Shown piece after piece: positions 52,100 to 61,020 of a stretch of DNA of 63,664 bases. The stretch comes from an uncultured Opitutales bacterium. Lineage in GTDB: Bacteria > Verrucomicrobiota > Verrucomicrobiia > Opitutales > UBA953. A model generated the notes under the pieces. The model worked only from the letters and a program-made list of their open reading frames with translations. It was not told where the DNA came from and searched no databases. The translations under genes were made by a program, and so were the position numbers. The stretch lies in NCBI GenBank assembly GCA_934675585.1, contig CAKUQY010000011.1, forward strand, positions 1-63,664, given 5' to 3'. Each line of letters starts with the position of its first letter. Position 1 is the first letter of the stretch.

Positions 52100-52150
52100 T
52101 TGACATTGCGGGAACGCTGTTTCATACTTGAAATACTGACATTGTTGTCA
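52100..52150 (+). promoter_or_regulatory. Promoter and operator of the acyl-CoA ligase gene
   Basis: TTGACA (52100-52105), 17-bp spacer containing one GGGAACG word, CATACT (52123-52128). Downstream, TGACA-TTGT-TGTCA (52137-52150) is a perfect inverted repeat that could bind the adjacent TetR protein. Confidence 0.55.
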
Positions 52151-52192
52151 AACTTGTCATTTTAAAAACTATAAAATTCAAAAAACAAACAA

Positions 52193-54052
52193 ATGTTAGA
52201 GAAGTTCTTAAAACAAGCAACATTCACTTCTCAAGAAGATTTTGTGGAAAACTTTGAAATCAAGGTTCCCGCGAATTTTAATTTTGCCTATGATGTCGTT
52301 GATGAGTGGGCAAAAATTGAGCCGAATAAGCGCGCGATGCTTTGGGTGAACGACCAAGGCGAAGAGCACACTTTTACTTTTGGCGATTTGAAAAAATACA
52401 GCGATCAAGTGGCTGCATTTTTCCAAGCAAAAGGTATTGGAAAAGGCGACATGGTGATGCTTATTTTGAAGCGTCGTTATGAATTTTGGTTTGCGATTTT
52501 GGCGTTGCATAAATTGGGCGCAATTACGATTCCTGCGACGCACTTGTTGACGGCAAAAGACATCGAATATCGCTGCAACGCGGCTGATATCAAAGCGGTC
52601 GTTTGTGTTGGCGATCCTGTTGTAACCGAGCGCATCGTTGAGGCACGTCCCGAATGCCCAAGCTTGAAACACATTTTTTCGACAGGACCGCTTTATCCTG
52701 AGGGTTTTGAAGATTTTCAGGATTTTGCGCACGCGGGAACGTTTACGCGTCCTGAAAAAGTTAATGAAAATAGCGATATTTCGTTGCTTTATTTTACTTC
52801 GGGAACGACGGGACACCCCAAAATGGTTGCGCACGATTTTCTTTATCCGCTCGGTCATATTGTTACGGGCTCGTTTTGGCACAATTTGAACGACGATAGT
52901 TTGCATCTCACCGTCGCAGACACGGGCTGGGGCAAAGCTGTTTGGGGAAAGCTTTACGGACAATGGATTGCGGGAGCGACCGTTTTTGTTTACGACCACG
53001 AAAAATTTACACCGCGCGATATGTTGCGTATGATTAGCAAATATCATATTACCTCATTTTGTGCGCCGCCAACGGTTTTCCGTTTTATGTTGCGCGAAAA
53101 AATGGAAGACATTGATATTTCGTCGCTCAAATGGTGCACGATTGCGGGCGAAGCGCTCAACCCTTCGGTTTATGAAGCGTTTCGGGAACGCACGGGCATC
53201 AGTTTGCGCGAAGGTTTTGGGCAAACAGAAACAACGTGTTCGATTTTGACAACGCCGTGGATGAAACCGAAGCCAGGTTCAATGGGCAAGCCCAATCCTG
53301 CTTACAATGTCGATTTGGTCGATGAAGACGGCAAGTCGGTCCCGCCAGGCGAGCAAGGCGAAATTATTATTCGTGTTGACCCGCAAAAAAAGCCGCTTGG
53401 ACTTTTCAAATGCTATTATCGCGATGAACGTTTAACGCGCCGCGCGTATTCAAACAATATTTATTACACGGGCGATGTCGCAACGCGCGATGCCGACGGT
53501 TATTATTGGTTTGTTGGTCGCAATGATGACGTGATTAAAAGTTCGGGTTATCGCATTGGACCGTTTGAAGTTGAGTCGGCGGTGATGTCGCACCCTGCGG
53601 TTGTCGAATGCGCGATTACGGGCGTTCCCGACCCAATTCGCGGCATGGCGGTCAAAGCAACAATCGTTTTGGCAAAAGAATATCGCGAGCATTCAGAAAA
53701 ATTTGACGAATTGCGTCGCGAAATTCAAGACCACGTCAAACGCGAAACCGCACCTTACAAATATCCGCGCGTGATCGAATTTGTCGATGAATTGCCAAAA
53801 ACAATCAGCGGCAAAATCCGCCGCGTCGAATTGCGCAAAAAAGTGGAAACGGTCGTCGAAAAAATCGTTCCCGAATCGATTAAAGAAAGTGCCATTGAAT
53901 TGGTGGACAAAATCCCAATCGAAAAAATCGACGAACATATCGAAGGCATCAAAGAAGCAGCCGACAAACACATTAAAACAATTAAAGAAAGTGTGGGCGG
54001 TATTCTCAGCCAAATTTTGCCCGAAGATAAAAATAAAAAGGACGACAAATAA
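52193..54052 (+). CDS. AMP-forming acyl-CoA ligase
   Basis: 619 residues of the ANL superfamily. The AMP-binding P-loop is YFTSGTTGHPK (about 198-208); further motifs are EGFGQTETT, the hinge GRNDDVIKSSGYRIGPFEVES and the catalytic Lys in PKTISGKIRRVEL. The pattern fits acetyl/medium-chain acyl-CoA synthetases. After the usual end a 65-residue tail follows (ESIKESAIELVDKIPIEKID and more) that looks like amphipathic helices and ends in DKNKKDDK; it is unusual and may bind membrane or a partner. It is probably controlled by the TetR gene upstream. Confidence 0.9.
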   Translation: MLEKFLKQATFTSQEDFVENFEIKVPANFNFAYDVVDEWAKIEPNKRAMLWVNDQGEEHTFTFGDLKKYSDQVAAFFQAKGIGKGDMVMLILKRRYEFWFAILALHKLGAITIPATHLLTAKDIEYRCNAADIKAVVCVGDPVVTERIVEARPECPSLKHIFSTGPLYPEGFEDFQDFAHAGTFTRPEKVNENSDISLLYFTSGTTGHPKMVAHDFLYPLGHIVTGSFWHNLNDDSLHLTVADTGWGKAVWGKLYGQWIAGATVFVYDHEKFTPRDMLRMISKYHITSFCAPPTVFRFMLREKMEDIDISSLKWCTIAGEALNPSVYEAFRERTGISLREGFGQTETTCSILTTPWMKPKPGSMGKPNPAYNVDLVDEDGKSVPPGEQGEIIIRVDPQKKPLGLFKCYYRDERLTRRAYSNNIYYTGDVATRDADGYYWFVGRNDDVIKSSGYRIGPFEVESAVMSHPAVVECAITGVPDPIRGMAVKATIVLAKEYREHSEKFDELRREIQDHVKRETAPYKYPRVIEFVDELPKTISGKIRRVELRKKVETVVEKIVPESIKESAIELVDKIPIEKIDEHIEGIKEAADKHIKTIKESVGGILSQILPEDKNKKDDK

Positions 54053-54068
54053 GCCAGCGCGCGAAAAG

Positions 54069-54111
54069 CGTTCCCGCCGAATCTGTTTCGCGGGAACGGT
54101 TTTGGTTTTTG
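54069..54111 (+). terminator. Intrinsic terminator from motif pair after the ligase
   Basis: CGTTCCCGC (54069-54077) pairs with GCGGGAACG (54090-54098); GTTTTGGTTTTT follows. Confidence 0.8.
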
Positions 54112-54186
54112 TTGTTTTTTGAAACTTTTTCCCGTTCCCGCGCGTTTAACTTTTTACAACGCTTTTTCATAAAAATTATTAAACTT

Positions 54187-54939
54187 ATGAACAATGAAAC
54201 GACAGACGCGGGAACGACGGTGATTGAATTGATCAACGCGCGCAAAACTTACCGCATGGGCGACGAGGACGTGCACGCGCTTGACGGCGTTTCCCTAAAA
54301 ATCAAACACGGAGAATTTATTGCGATTTTGGGACCATCGGGCAGCGGAAAATCGACGATGATGCACATGCTCGGTTTTATGGATACGCTCACGGCGGGAA
54401 CGATGATTTTTGAGGGAACGGACGTTTCCCGCATCGGCGCGGGCAAACGCGCTTGGTATCGTGCGCATCGCATCGGCTTTATTTTTCAGGCGTTCAATTT
54501 GTTGCCACGTTTGAACGTTTTGGAAAATGTGATGCTGCCGCTGACTTACGCGAACGTCGGCAGACGCGAAGCCGAAAACCGCGCGCGCGAAGCGCTCGAA
54601 CGCGTCGCGCTCGAACATCGCATCGAACATTTGCCGACGCAACTTTCGGGCGGTGAACGCCAGCGTGTCGCAACCGCGCGCGCAATCGTGAATAATCCAG
54701 GCATTTTATTAGCCGACGAGCCGACGGGAAATCTTGATAGTAAAAACGTCAAACGCACGCTTGATTTGCTTTGTTCGTTGCGCGATTCGGGTTTGCCGGT
54801 CGTGATGGTAACGCACGATTTAGAAGTCGCAAAATTTGCTGATCGCGTCGTCGAAATGCGCGACGGGAACGTTATTCGCGATTATATTCAACAAAGCCGC
54901 CGCGAGTTCGCGGGAACGGGAAATTTAGGCATTTCATAA
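54187..54939 (+). CDS. MacB/LolD-type ABC transporter ATPase
   Basis: 250 residues from the ATG at 54187. Walker A GPSGSGKST (49-57), Q-loop in IGFIFQAFNLLPRL, signature LSGGERQRVATARAI, Walker B ILLADEPTGNLD. The DEPTGNLD form and LPRLNVLENVMLP are typical of the MacB/LolD class, which drives mechanotransmission across the periplasm. The permease follows 3 bp later. An earlier in-frame TTG (54109) would add 26 unlikely residues. Confidence 0.93.
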   Translation: MNNETTDAGTTVIELINARKTYRMGDEDVHALDGVSLKIKHGEFIAILGPSGSGKSTMMHMLGFMDTLTAGTMIFEGTDVSRIGAGKRAWYRAHRIGFIFQAFNLLPRLNVLENVMLPLTYANVGRREAENRAREALERVALEHRIEHLPTQLSGGERQRVATARAIVNNPGILLADEPTGNLDSKNVKRTLDLLCSLRDSGLPVVMVTHDLEVAKFADRVVEMRDGNVIRDYIQQSRREFAGTGNLGIS

Positions 54940-54942
54940 ATT

Positions 54943-56205
54943 ATGTACGCAGCTTTTTTTAATGGTCTTCGTGAAATTTGGGCGCACAAAATGCGTTCCC
55001 TTTTGTCGATGTCGGGAATCATTTTGGGCGTTGCCGCGCTCGTCGCCATGGTTTCGGTTGTGCAAGGCATGGTGGGGCAATTTCGTGGCTTTATCGAAAT
55101 GCAGGGCGGGATCGAAAAAATTACGATTTCGACTGAATCGTTGCCCAAAGAGCAGGAGCATTTGCAAGATACCGCGCCAGGGTTGCGCTTCGTCGATGTC
55201 GAGGCAATCCGAAAACTCGCGCCACTTGCTTCGCACATTTCGCCCGAAATTTCAGTGCGTTGGACGAGTTTTTCGCGCAATGGTAAAGAATTTAAAACGC
55301 GCCTCACGGGAACGACGTCTGACTGGCTCGTCGTCAATAAACGCTCAGTGCAAAAAGGACGTTTTCTTTCTGATGCGGACGAAATTTCGCGCGCGAAAGT
55401 TTGCGTTTTGGGAACGATTATTGTTGAAGAATTGTTTGCAGAAAATGAAGATCCTATCGGCAAAGCGATCAAAATTGGCGGCGAATGGTTTACCGTCGTG
55501 GGCGTGCTCGATCAATATTCTGTCGGGAACGCCACGGGCAAAGACGCGCGGCGCGGCCCCAACGGCTTTATGAATCGCGGCTGTTATATTCCGTTGCACA
55601 CGGCAATTACAAATTATCAATCAAACGATAAATTATCTTCGCTTTATGTGCGCGTGAGCAGTGTTGATGAGCTCGACGAGGCGGTGCGGCAGGTTGACCG
55701 CGCGCTTTTGCAATCGCACAATGGTTTTCAAGATTTTTCGGTTTCGACAAATGAAGAAATACTCGATGAATTTGAAAAAACTGAACAATCATTTATGATT
55801 TCTCTTGGCGGAGTGGCGTTGATTTCGTTGTTTATTGGCGGGATCGGCATTATGAACGTGATGCTCGCCGCAATCAATGAGCGCATTCGCGAAATCGGCG
55901 TGCGCAAAGCTGTCGGCGCGACCGCAGGCGATATTTTCTTGCAATTTTTGATTGAAACCGTGCTGATCAGCACGCTCGGCGGTTTGATCGGTTTGGCACT
56001 TTCGGGAGGAATGATTTTGATTATTATGTCCGTAATGTCTTCGGGCGCGGGAATGACCTCAAATATTGCTTCTTCGATGACGCTCGAACCATCTGTAATG
56101 GCGGTTGGATTTATTTTTTCGGTAACGATTGGCGTTATTTCTGGCATTTTCCCCGCACTTCGTGCCGCGCGCCTTAATCCAATTGAAGCGTTGAGATACG
56201 AATAA
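54943..56205 (+). CDS. MacB-type ABC transporter permease
   Basis: 420 residues. The N-terminal helix (MRSLLSMSGIILGVAALVAMVSVV) is followed by a large periplasmic MacB-core domain and three C-terminal helices of the FtsX type (ALISLFIGGIGIMNVMLAAI, then GVRKAVGATAGDIFLQFL). With the upstream ATPase it forms a half-transporter pair that may export lipoproteins, peptides or toxins, usually with an outer-membrane channel. Its stop overlaps the truA start by one base. Confidence 0.93.
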   Translation: MYAAFFNGLREIWAHKMRSLLSMSGIILGVAALVAMVSVVQGMVGQFRGFIEMQGGIEKITISTESLPKEQEHLQDTAPGLRFVDVEAIRKLAPLASHISPEISVRWTSFSRNGKEFKTRLTGTTSDWLVVNKRSVQKGRFLSDADEISRAKVCVLGTIIVEELFAENEDPIGKAIKIGGEWFTVVGVLDQYSVGNATGKDARRGPNGFMNRGCYIPLHTAITNYQSNDKLSSLYVRVSSVDELDEAVRQVDRALLQSHNGFQDFSVSTNEEILDEFEKTEQSFMISLGGVALISLFIGGIGIMNVMLAAINERIREIGVRKAVGATAGDIFLQFLIETVLISTLGGLIGLALSGGMILIIMSVMSSGAGMTSNIASSMTLEPSVMAVGFIFSVTIGVISGIFPALRAARLNPIEALRYE

Positions 56206-56981
56206 TGAACGAAAAATACGAAAATCTGATTCCCGCGGGAATGACGCGCTACCGCTGTATCGTCGAATATGACGGAACAGATTTTCACGGCTGGCAAAGT
56301 CAAGCTTGCGGGAACGCGATTCAGGATCATCTCGAACGCCGCTTAAAAGAAATCACGCGCGAGGAAATTCGCATTCACGGGAGCGGCCGCACCGACAGCG
56401 GCGTTCACGCAAAAGGACAGTGTTTTCATTTTGATTGCAAATGGCATTATCCGCCCGAAACGCTTTTGCGCGCGCTCAATTCGGGCGTTCCCGCGGGAAT
56501 CGTTGTGCGCAAAGCAGCGTTTGCAAAAGATGGTTTTCACGCGCGTTTTTCGGCTTGCGGTAAGCGTTATTGTTACAAAATTGTTGAAGGTTTTCCGACA
56601 CCATTTGAGCAACGATTTTGTTATGGTTTGGCGGGAACGCTTGATGTTCCCGCGATGCAGCGCGCGGCAAAAATGCTTTTAGGCAAACACGATTTTTCGG
56701 CATTTGGTGCAACGCACGTCGCAGTTGCGCGCGAAAATCCCATCAAAGATTTGCGCCGTTTGGATGTGGTTCGTCGCGGTAAAAAAATTTTAATTACTAC
56801 CGAAGCCAGCGGTTATCTTTACAAAATGGTGCGCCGTCTTGTCGGCGGGCTAATCAAAGTTGGTCAGGGCAAAATGTCGCCCGAAGAATTGCTCGCCTAC
56901 CGCGAAGCGCGCGTTTGCGACGCGGTCGTTCCCACCGCTCCCGCCCGCGGCTTGACAATGGAAAAAGCGTTTTATAAATAA
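56205..56981 (+). CDS. truA: tRNA pseudouridine(38-40) synthase
   Basis: 258 residues. The catalytic Asp64 lies in GSGRTDSGVHAKGQ; YDGTDFHGWQ near 22-31 and the C-terminal FLYKMVRRLVGGL-like segment YLYKMVRRLVGGLIKVG fit TruA. It modifies positions 38-40 of many tRNAs. It begins on the last base of the ABC permease gene (TAATG). Confidence 0.95.
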   Translation: MNEKYENLIPAGMTRYRCIVEYDGTDFHGWQSQACGNAIQDHLERRLKEITREEIRIHGSGRTDSGVHAKGQCFHFDCKWHYPPETLLRALNSGVPAGIVVRKAAFAKDGFHARFSACGKRYCYKIVEGFPTPFEQRFCYGLAGTLDVPAMQRAAKMLLGKHDFSAFGATHVAVARENPIKDLRRLDVVRRGKKILITTEASGYLYKMVRRLVGGLIKVGQGKMSPEELLAYREARVCDAVVPTAPARGLTMEKAFYK

Positions 56982-57056
56982 TTTAAAATCTTAAAATTGG
57001 GTGTTCCCGCAAAAAACGCGTTGCAAATTTTTGCCGCGTAATTTCTAATTGTTTTT

Positions 57057-58940
57057 ATGGCTTTGTTGTCTGTTCGTAATTTGTCGCTGCGTTTTAGTGG
57101 TCCGTTGCTTTTTGAAAATGTAACATTTCAAGTAGAGGCGGGCGAGCGTGTTTGTTTAATTGGCCGCAATGGCGTTGGCAAAAGTTCGTTGCTCAAAATT
57201 ATTGTCGGACAAATGCAATCAGACTCAGGCGAAATCGCACTCGCAAAAGGTTCCCGCGCTGCGTATCTCTCGCAGGAAATTCCCGAAAAATTAGCGGGAA
57301 CGGTGCGCGATGTCGTGCTCGCGGGGTTGGGCGAAATCGGCGAAAAATTGCGCGCTTACGAAACTCACGACACCGAAAAATACAGCGAAGCTGAACTCGA
57401 CGCGATTTTTAATTGGCTCGAAGAAAATCACGCGTGGCATCTTTCAAGTGAAGTCGATGCTATGATTTCAAAAATCGGCGGGAACGCGGACTTGCCGTTT
57501 TCTTCGCTTTCTGCGGGAATGAAACGTCGCGTCTTGCTCGCGCGGGAACTCGTCGCAAAGCCCGATATTCTTGTGCTCGACGAGCCGACAAATCATTTGG
57601 ACATCGATTCAATTGAATGGTTGGAAAACTTTTTGCTCGCTTGGCGCGGCGCGATTTTGTTCGTCACACACGATCGACGATTTTTAAAACACATCGCCAC
57701 GCGCATTCTCGATCTCGAGCGAGGGAACGTTACTTCGTGGGATTGCGATTACGAAACTTATTTGCAACGCCGCGAAGAACTCGACGAATCAATCGCCGTC
57801 AATGAAGCCGAATTTGATAAATTGCTCGCGCGTGAAGAAGCATGGCTACGACAAGGCGTTAAAGCGCGTCGTTGCCGCAACGAAGGGCGCGTGCGCGAAT
57901 TGAAGCGTTTGCGGGAAATCCGCGCGCAACGTCGAGAAAGTGTCGGGAATGTGCAGGCGTCTATTAGCGAGGGCACGATGTCGGGCGCAAAAGTTTTAGA
58001 TGTAAAAAATATTTCTCACGCGTGGAATGGCGTTCCCGTGATTCGCGATTTTTCTACCGTGATTATGCGCGGCGACCGCATTGGCATTATCGGCAAAAAC
58101 GGCATCGGCAAAACGACATTGCTGAAAATTTTGCTCGGAAAACTCGTTCCCGATAGCGGCAGCGTCGTCGCGGGAACGAATTTGCAAATTGCCTATTTTG
58201 ACCAATTGCGCTCGCAACTTAAAGAAGACAAAACACTTGCGGAAAATCTTGCGGGCGAGGGCGCAGACACCGTTGTTGTCGGCAATCAAACGCGGCATGT
58301 GATTAGTTATTTGCGCGATTTTTTGTTTAGTGATGATCGCGCGCGCAGCAAAGTTTCGATGCTCAGCGGTGGAGAACGCAATCGGCTTTTGCTCGCAAAA
58401 ATATTTTTGAAAACCGCAAATGTTTTAGTGCTCGACGAACCGACGAACGATCTTGATTTGGAAACGCTCGACTTGCTCGAAGAATTAATTTCAAAGTTTG
58501 CGGGAACGGTGTTGCTCGTTTCGCACGACCGCGAATTTTTGGACAATGTAACAACCTCCTCAATTATTTTTGAAGGCAACGGAAACATCCGCGAATTTGT
58601 CGGCGATTACGAAACTTGGCGCAAAGAAAATCCCGCTCCCGTCGAGCAAAAATCCCTTCCCGCAAACGAAAAGAAAAGCGTTCCCGTCGAAAAAAAGAAA
58701 GCCGTTCCCGCGCCCGAAAAGAAAAAACTTTCCTACAAAGAAACGCACGAGTTGGCGGAACTTCCCGACAAAATCGACGCGCTCGAACAAGAGCAAAAAA
58801 CGCTCACCGAAAAAATCGCCGATCCCGATTTTTATCGCGATCCCGAAGCCGTCAAAACCGTCAACGCACGCCTCGCCGAAATCGAAACAGCCTTGCTTGC
58901 CTTGATGGAACGCTGGGAAACACTCGAAGCGAGAAAATAG
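57057..58940 (+). CDS. ABC-F family ATPase (Uup-like)
   Basis: 627 residues, two ABC domains in one chain without membrane helices. First Walker A is GRNGVGKSS (36-44), second GKNGIGKTT (near 349); LDEPTNHLDIDSIEWLE and LDEPTNDLDLETLDLLEEL are the two Walker B sites. A C-terminal coiled coil (LPDKIDALEQEQKTLTEKI) follows a Lys/Pro-rich linker, as in Uup. ABC-F proteins act on ribosomes to resolve stalls; Uup also affects 50S assembly. It does not look like an antibiotic-resistance type, but that cannot be excluded. Confidence 0.92.
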   Translation: MALLSVRNLSLRFSGPLLFENVTFQVEAGERVCLIGRNGVGKSSLLKIIVGQMQSDSGEIALAKGSRAAYLSQEIPEKLAGTVRDVVLAGLGEIGEKLRAYETHDTEKYSEAELDAIFNWLEENHAWHLSSEVDAMISKIGGNADLPFSSLSAGMKRRVLLARELVAKPDILVLDEPTNHLDIDSIEWLENFLLAWRGAILFVTHDRRFLKHIATRILDLERGNVTSWDCDYETYLQRREELDESIAVNEAEFDKLLAREEAWLRQGVKARRCRNEGRVRELKRLREIRAQRRESVGNVQASISEGTMSGAKVLDVKNISHAWNGVPVIRDFSTVIMRGDRIGIIGKNGIGKTTLLKILLGKLVPDSGSVVAGTNLQIAYFDQLRSQLKEDKTLAENLAGEGADTVVVGNQTRHVISYLRDFLFSDDRARSKVSMLSGGERNRLLLAKIFLKTANVLVLDEPTNDLDLETLDLLEELISKFAGTVLLVSHDREFLDNVTTSSIIFEGNGNIREFVGDYETWRKENPAPVEQKSLPANEKKSVPVEKKKAVPAPEKKKLSYKETHELAELPDKIDALEQEQKTLTEKIADPDFYRDPEAVKTVNARLAEIETALLALMERWETLEARK

Positions 58941-58966
58941 TTTTTTGCGTTCCCGCCAAACAAAAT

Positions 58967-59098
58967 TCAAATAAAAAAATCCGAGAAATTTGTTCTAAAT
59001 CCGTCTTAAAATCAAGGTCTGGTTTCCTTTGATTTCTTTGCGGTTAAAAAAAAATAATTCGTGTAATTCGGGCAATTCGTGGATAAAAAATCTGCGCG
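58967..59098 (+). repeat. 130-bp dispersed repeat, copy B
   Basis: It matches 6423-6550 from TCAAATAAAAA to TCTGCGCG with few differences, in the same orientation, 52 kb away. Here it separates the ABC-F gene and the convergent oxidoreductase gene. Confidence 0.85.
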
Positions 59099-59108
59099 AA
59101 CTTTTCCT

Positions 59109-60356
59109 TTAAATCGCCAACGGAGCTTTCCCGGTTTGCGCTTCGGCACCCATGATTACGGTTTCGGTGAGTGCTTGCATTGCGTTAAAATTGGCGACGG
59201 TTTGCGAATTTTTCCCTTGCAGGCAGTCAATCCAGTTGCGGTAAATATTGCCTTTGATGCGCGGTAGGCGGGAACGCACGCGTTTGAGTTCCGCCTTGTC
59301 AAACGGTTTCAGCAAGCGAATCGTTTCGCCAGACGAGCCGACGAGCAGCGTGTTTTTTGTGCCGTAAAAAATACTGCCGCCGATTTGGTTTTTCGCTTCG
59401 TCGGGAACGATAAAATCTTTGCCGACGCAATCGCCGTCAAACCAGGTGATCGGCAACGCTTTGTGCGCGTGCGTTGCAAAAGTAAAAATGATTTTACTGC
59501 CCAGCGGGAACGCAATTTCGGTCGCGCCGTTCATCATCGCTTCGATTCTTACGGGAACGCTCAAATCGAGCATAAAAAACGCGGGATTCAAAACGTGCTG
59601 CGCCATGTCGCCGAGCGCTCCCGTGCCGTAATCGATCCAGCCGCGCCAGTTGAATGGCGCGATGGCTTTAGAATACGGACGTTTTTTGGCATCGCCGAGC
59701 CAAATATCCCAATGCAATTTTTCCGGACACGGCTCGGGCTCGGGCTCGTCGCGCATTCCCTGCGGCCAAACGGGGCGATTTGTCCACGCGTGAACGTGCG
59801 TGATTTCGCCCAAAATTCCAGCATCGATCCATTCTTTTGAGACGCGAATCAGGTTTGAGACTGCGCCTTGATTTCCCGCCTGTGTGATGAGTTGCGCGTC
59901 GTTTGCGGCTCGGGTGAGCGCGCGCAATTGTTCGATGGTTTTGCAAATTGGTTTTTCGACAAAAATGTGTTTTTTGTGTTTGACGGCTTCCATCGCCACG
60001 GCAAAATGCGAATGGTCGGGCGTGGCGACAACGGCTGCATCGATGCGCGTTTTACACTTGGTGAAAACGTCGCGGTAATCGACGAAAGTTTCGATCGTTT
60101 CCGCGGGAACGCCCATTGAATCGAGGCGTGCGAGCGCGCGTTTAATCGCGCGTTCATCACAATCGCAAAGCGCGACAATTTTAACATTTGGCAAAGTGGC
60201 AAACGCTTTCATATCTGCTAAGCCCATGCCGCCCAAGCCAAAAATTGCGAGATGAATTGTTTTTGAATTTGCGGGAACGCCGGCCAACAATTGCGGCAAA
60301 AAACACGTTCCCGCAAGCGCGGCGGCTGAAATTTTTATGAAATCTTTGCGTAACAT
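59109..60356 (-). CDS. Gfo/Idh/MocA-family oxidoreductase, exported
   Basis: 415 residues. The N-terminus, MLRKDFIKISAAALAGTCFLP, is a signal sequence of the type seen on exported members (RKDFIK is Tat-like but lacks the second Arg). The Rossmann domain has LAIFGLGGMGLADM, and the family motif is EKPICKT (about 139-145). Members oxidise or rearrange sugars, often glycoside 3-oxidation in gut Verrucomicrobiota and Bacteroidota. Substrate unknown. It is 3 bp from the Sel1 gene. Confidence 0.88.
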   Translation of the reverse strand: MLRKDFIKISAAALAGTCFLPQLLAGVPANSKTIHLAIFGLGGMGLADMKAFATLPNVKIVALCDCDERAIKRALARLDSMGVPAETIETFVDYRDVFTKCKTRIDAAVVATPDHSHFAVAMEAVKHKKHIFVEKPICKTIEQLRALTRAANDAQLITQAGNQGAVSNLIRVSKEWIDAGILGEITHVHAWTNRPVWPQGMRDEPEPEPCPEKLHWDIWLGDAKKRPYSKAIAPFNWRGWIDYGTGALGDMAQHVLNPAFFMLDLSVPVRIEAMMNGATEIAFPLGSKIIFTFATHAHKALPITWFDGDCVGKDFIVPDEAKNQIGGSIFYGTKNTLLVGSSGETIRLLKPFDKAELKRVRSRLPRIKGNIYRNWIDCLQGKNSQTVANFNAMQALTETVIMGAEAQTGKAPLAI

Positions 60357-60359
60357 TTT

Positions 60360-60716
60360 TTATTCTCCTAAAAACAGGTAAAGTATGTAAGTCAAATTTA
60401 AAATGACGCCGACAAAAATGAGCGCGAAAACGATTTTTTTGAATTTGGACTTTGCGGGAACGCGATTGGCGCGGGAACGCCATTGTGCCGCTTCGCCTTC
60501 ATCGTAAGTTTCGACGATTTCGGCGAGCGCTAATTGCGCGGGAACGCAGTCGCGCTCCGCCGCCTCGCGAAAATATTTTTCCGCTTGCTCAATATCTTCA
60601 AAAACGCCATTGCGACCGTCGCGGTAACGCAACGCTAATTCATAAATCGCGTTCAAATCGCCCGTTCCCGCAAGTTTTTTGACATCGCGCAAAAGTTTTT
60701 TTGAATAATCTTCCAT
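60360..60716 (-). CDS. Small Sel1-repeat membrane protein
   Basis: 118 residues from the ATG at 60716; the longer frame upstream is doubtful. One Sel1-like/TPR unit (AIYELALRYRDGRNG...AEKYFREAAERD) is followed by a C-terminal transmembrane helix (KIVFALIFVGVILNLTYILYL), so it is tail-anchored. Sel1 units scaffold protein contacts. It precedes the oxidoreductase by 3 bp. Function unknown. Confidence 0.75.
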   Translation of the reverse strand: MEDYSKKLLRDVKKLAGTGDLNAIYELALRYRDGRNGVFEDIEQAEKYFREAAERDCVPAQLALAEIVETYDEGEAAQWRSRANRVPAKSKFKKIVFALIFVGVILNLTYILYLFLGE

Positions 60717-61020
60717 CGCAATCATTATAAAAATTAACCTTCCCGCGGGCAACGATGAAAAAGTGCGGGAACGGCGGGAAAACTCGGGAGCGCAGGAACA
60801 AAAAAAAGAAAAAAAGAGAACCTCGCCTACGGCGTAGAGAAAAACAAGAAAGTTGTAAGTTGAGAGTTGAAAGTTAACAACGGCTAAGACACCCCACTCT
60901 CCACTCTACTCTCAAATTTCTTTAGCGAGCTTCGCGAGCAGGTTCTCTTAATTTCTTTTTTGACTTAATTTCCGTTCCCGAGAATCGTGAAATTTGTGAA
61001 ATTCGCGGTTAAGTTTTATA
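60717..61020. other. Spacer with repeats before queA
   Basis: No gene seen. It contains a heptanucleotide tandem AAGTTGT AAGTTGA GAGTTGA AAGTTAA (60850-60877) and an inverted copy of the composite repeat's first half (60911-60960), nearly identical to 952-998. Confidence 0.8.
60911..60960 (-). repeat. Composite intergenic repeat, inverted first half
   Basis: On the minus strand it reads AAAGAAATTAAGAGAACC, then CTCGC/GCTCGC, then TAAAGAAATTTGAG; only one or two bases differ from 952-998. Confidence 0.85.

Larger units (their letters stand above)
51800..52192. other. Spacer with structured element and promoter
   Basis: Between the TetR gene and the ligase: a three-way-junction-like inverted element at 51876-52016, several iterated words, and the promoter/operator region 52100-52150. 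No gene. Confidence 0.75.
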
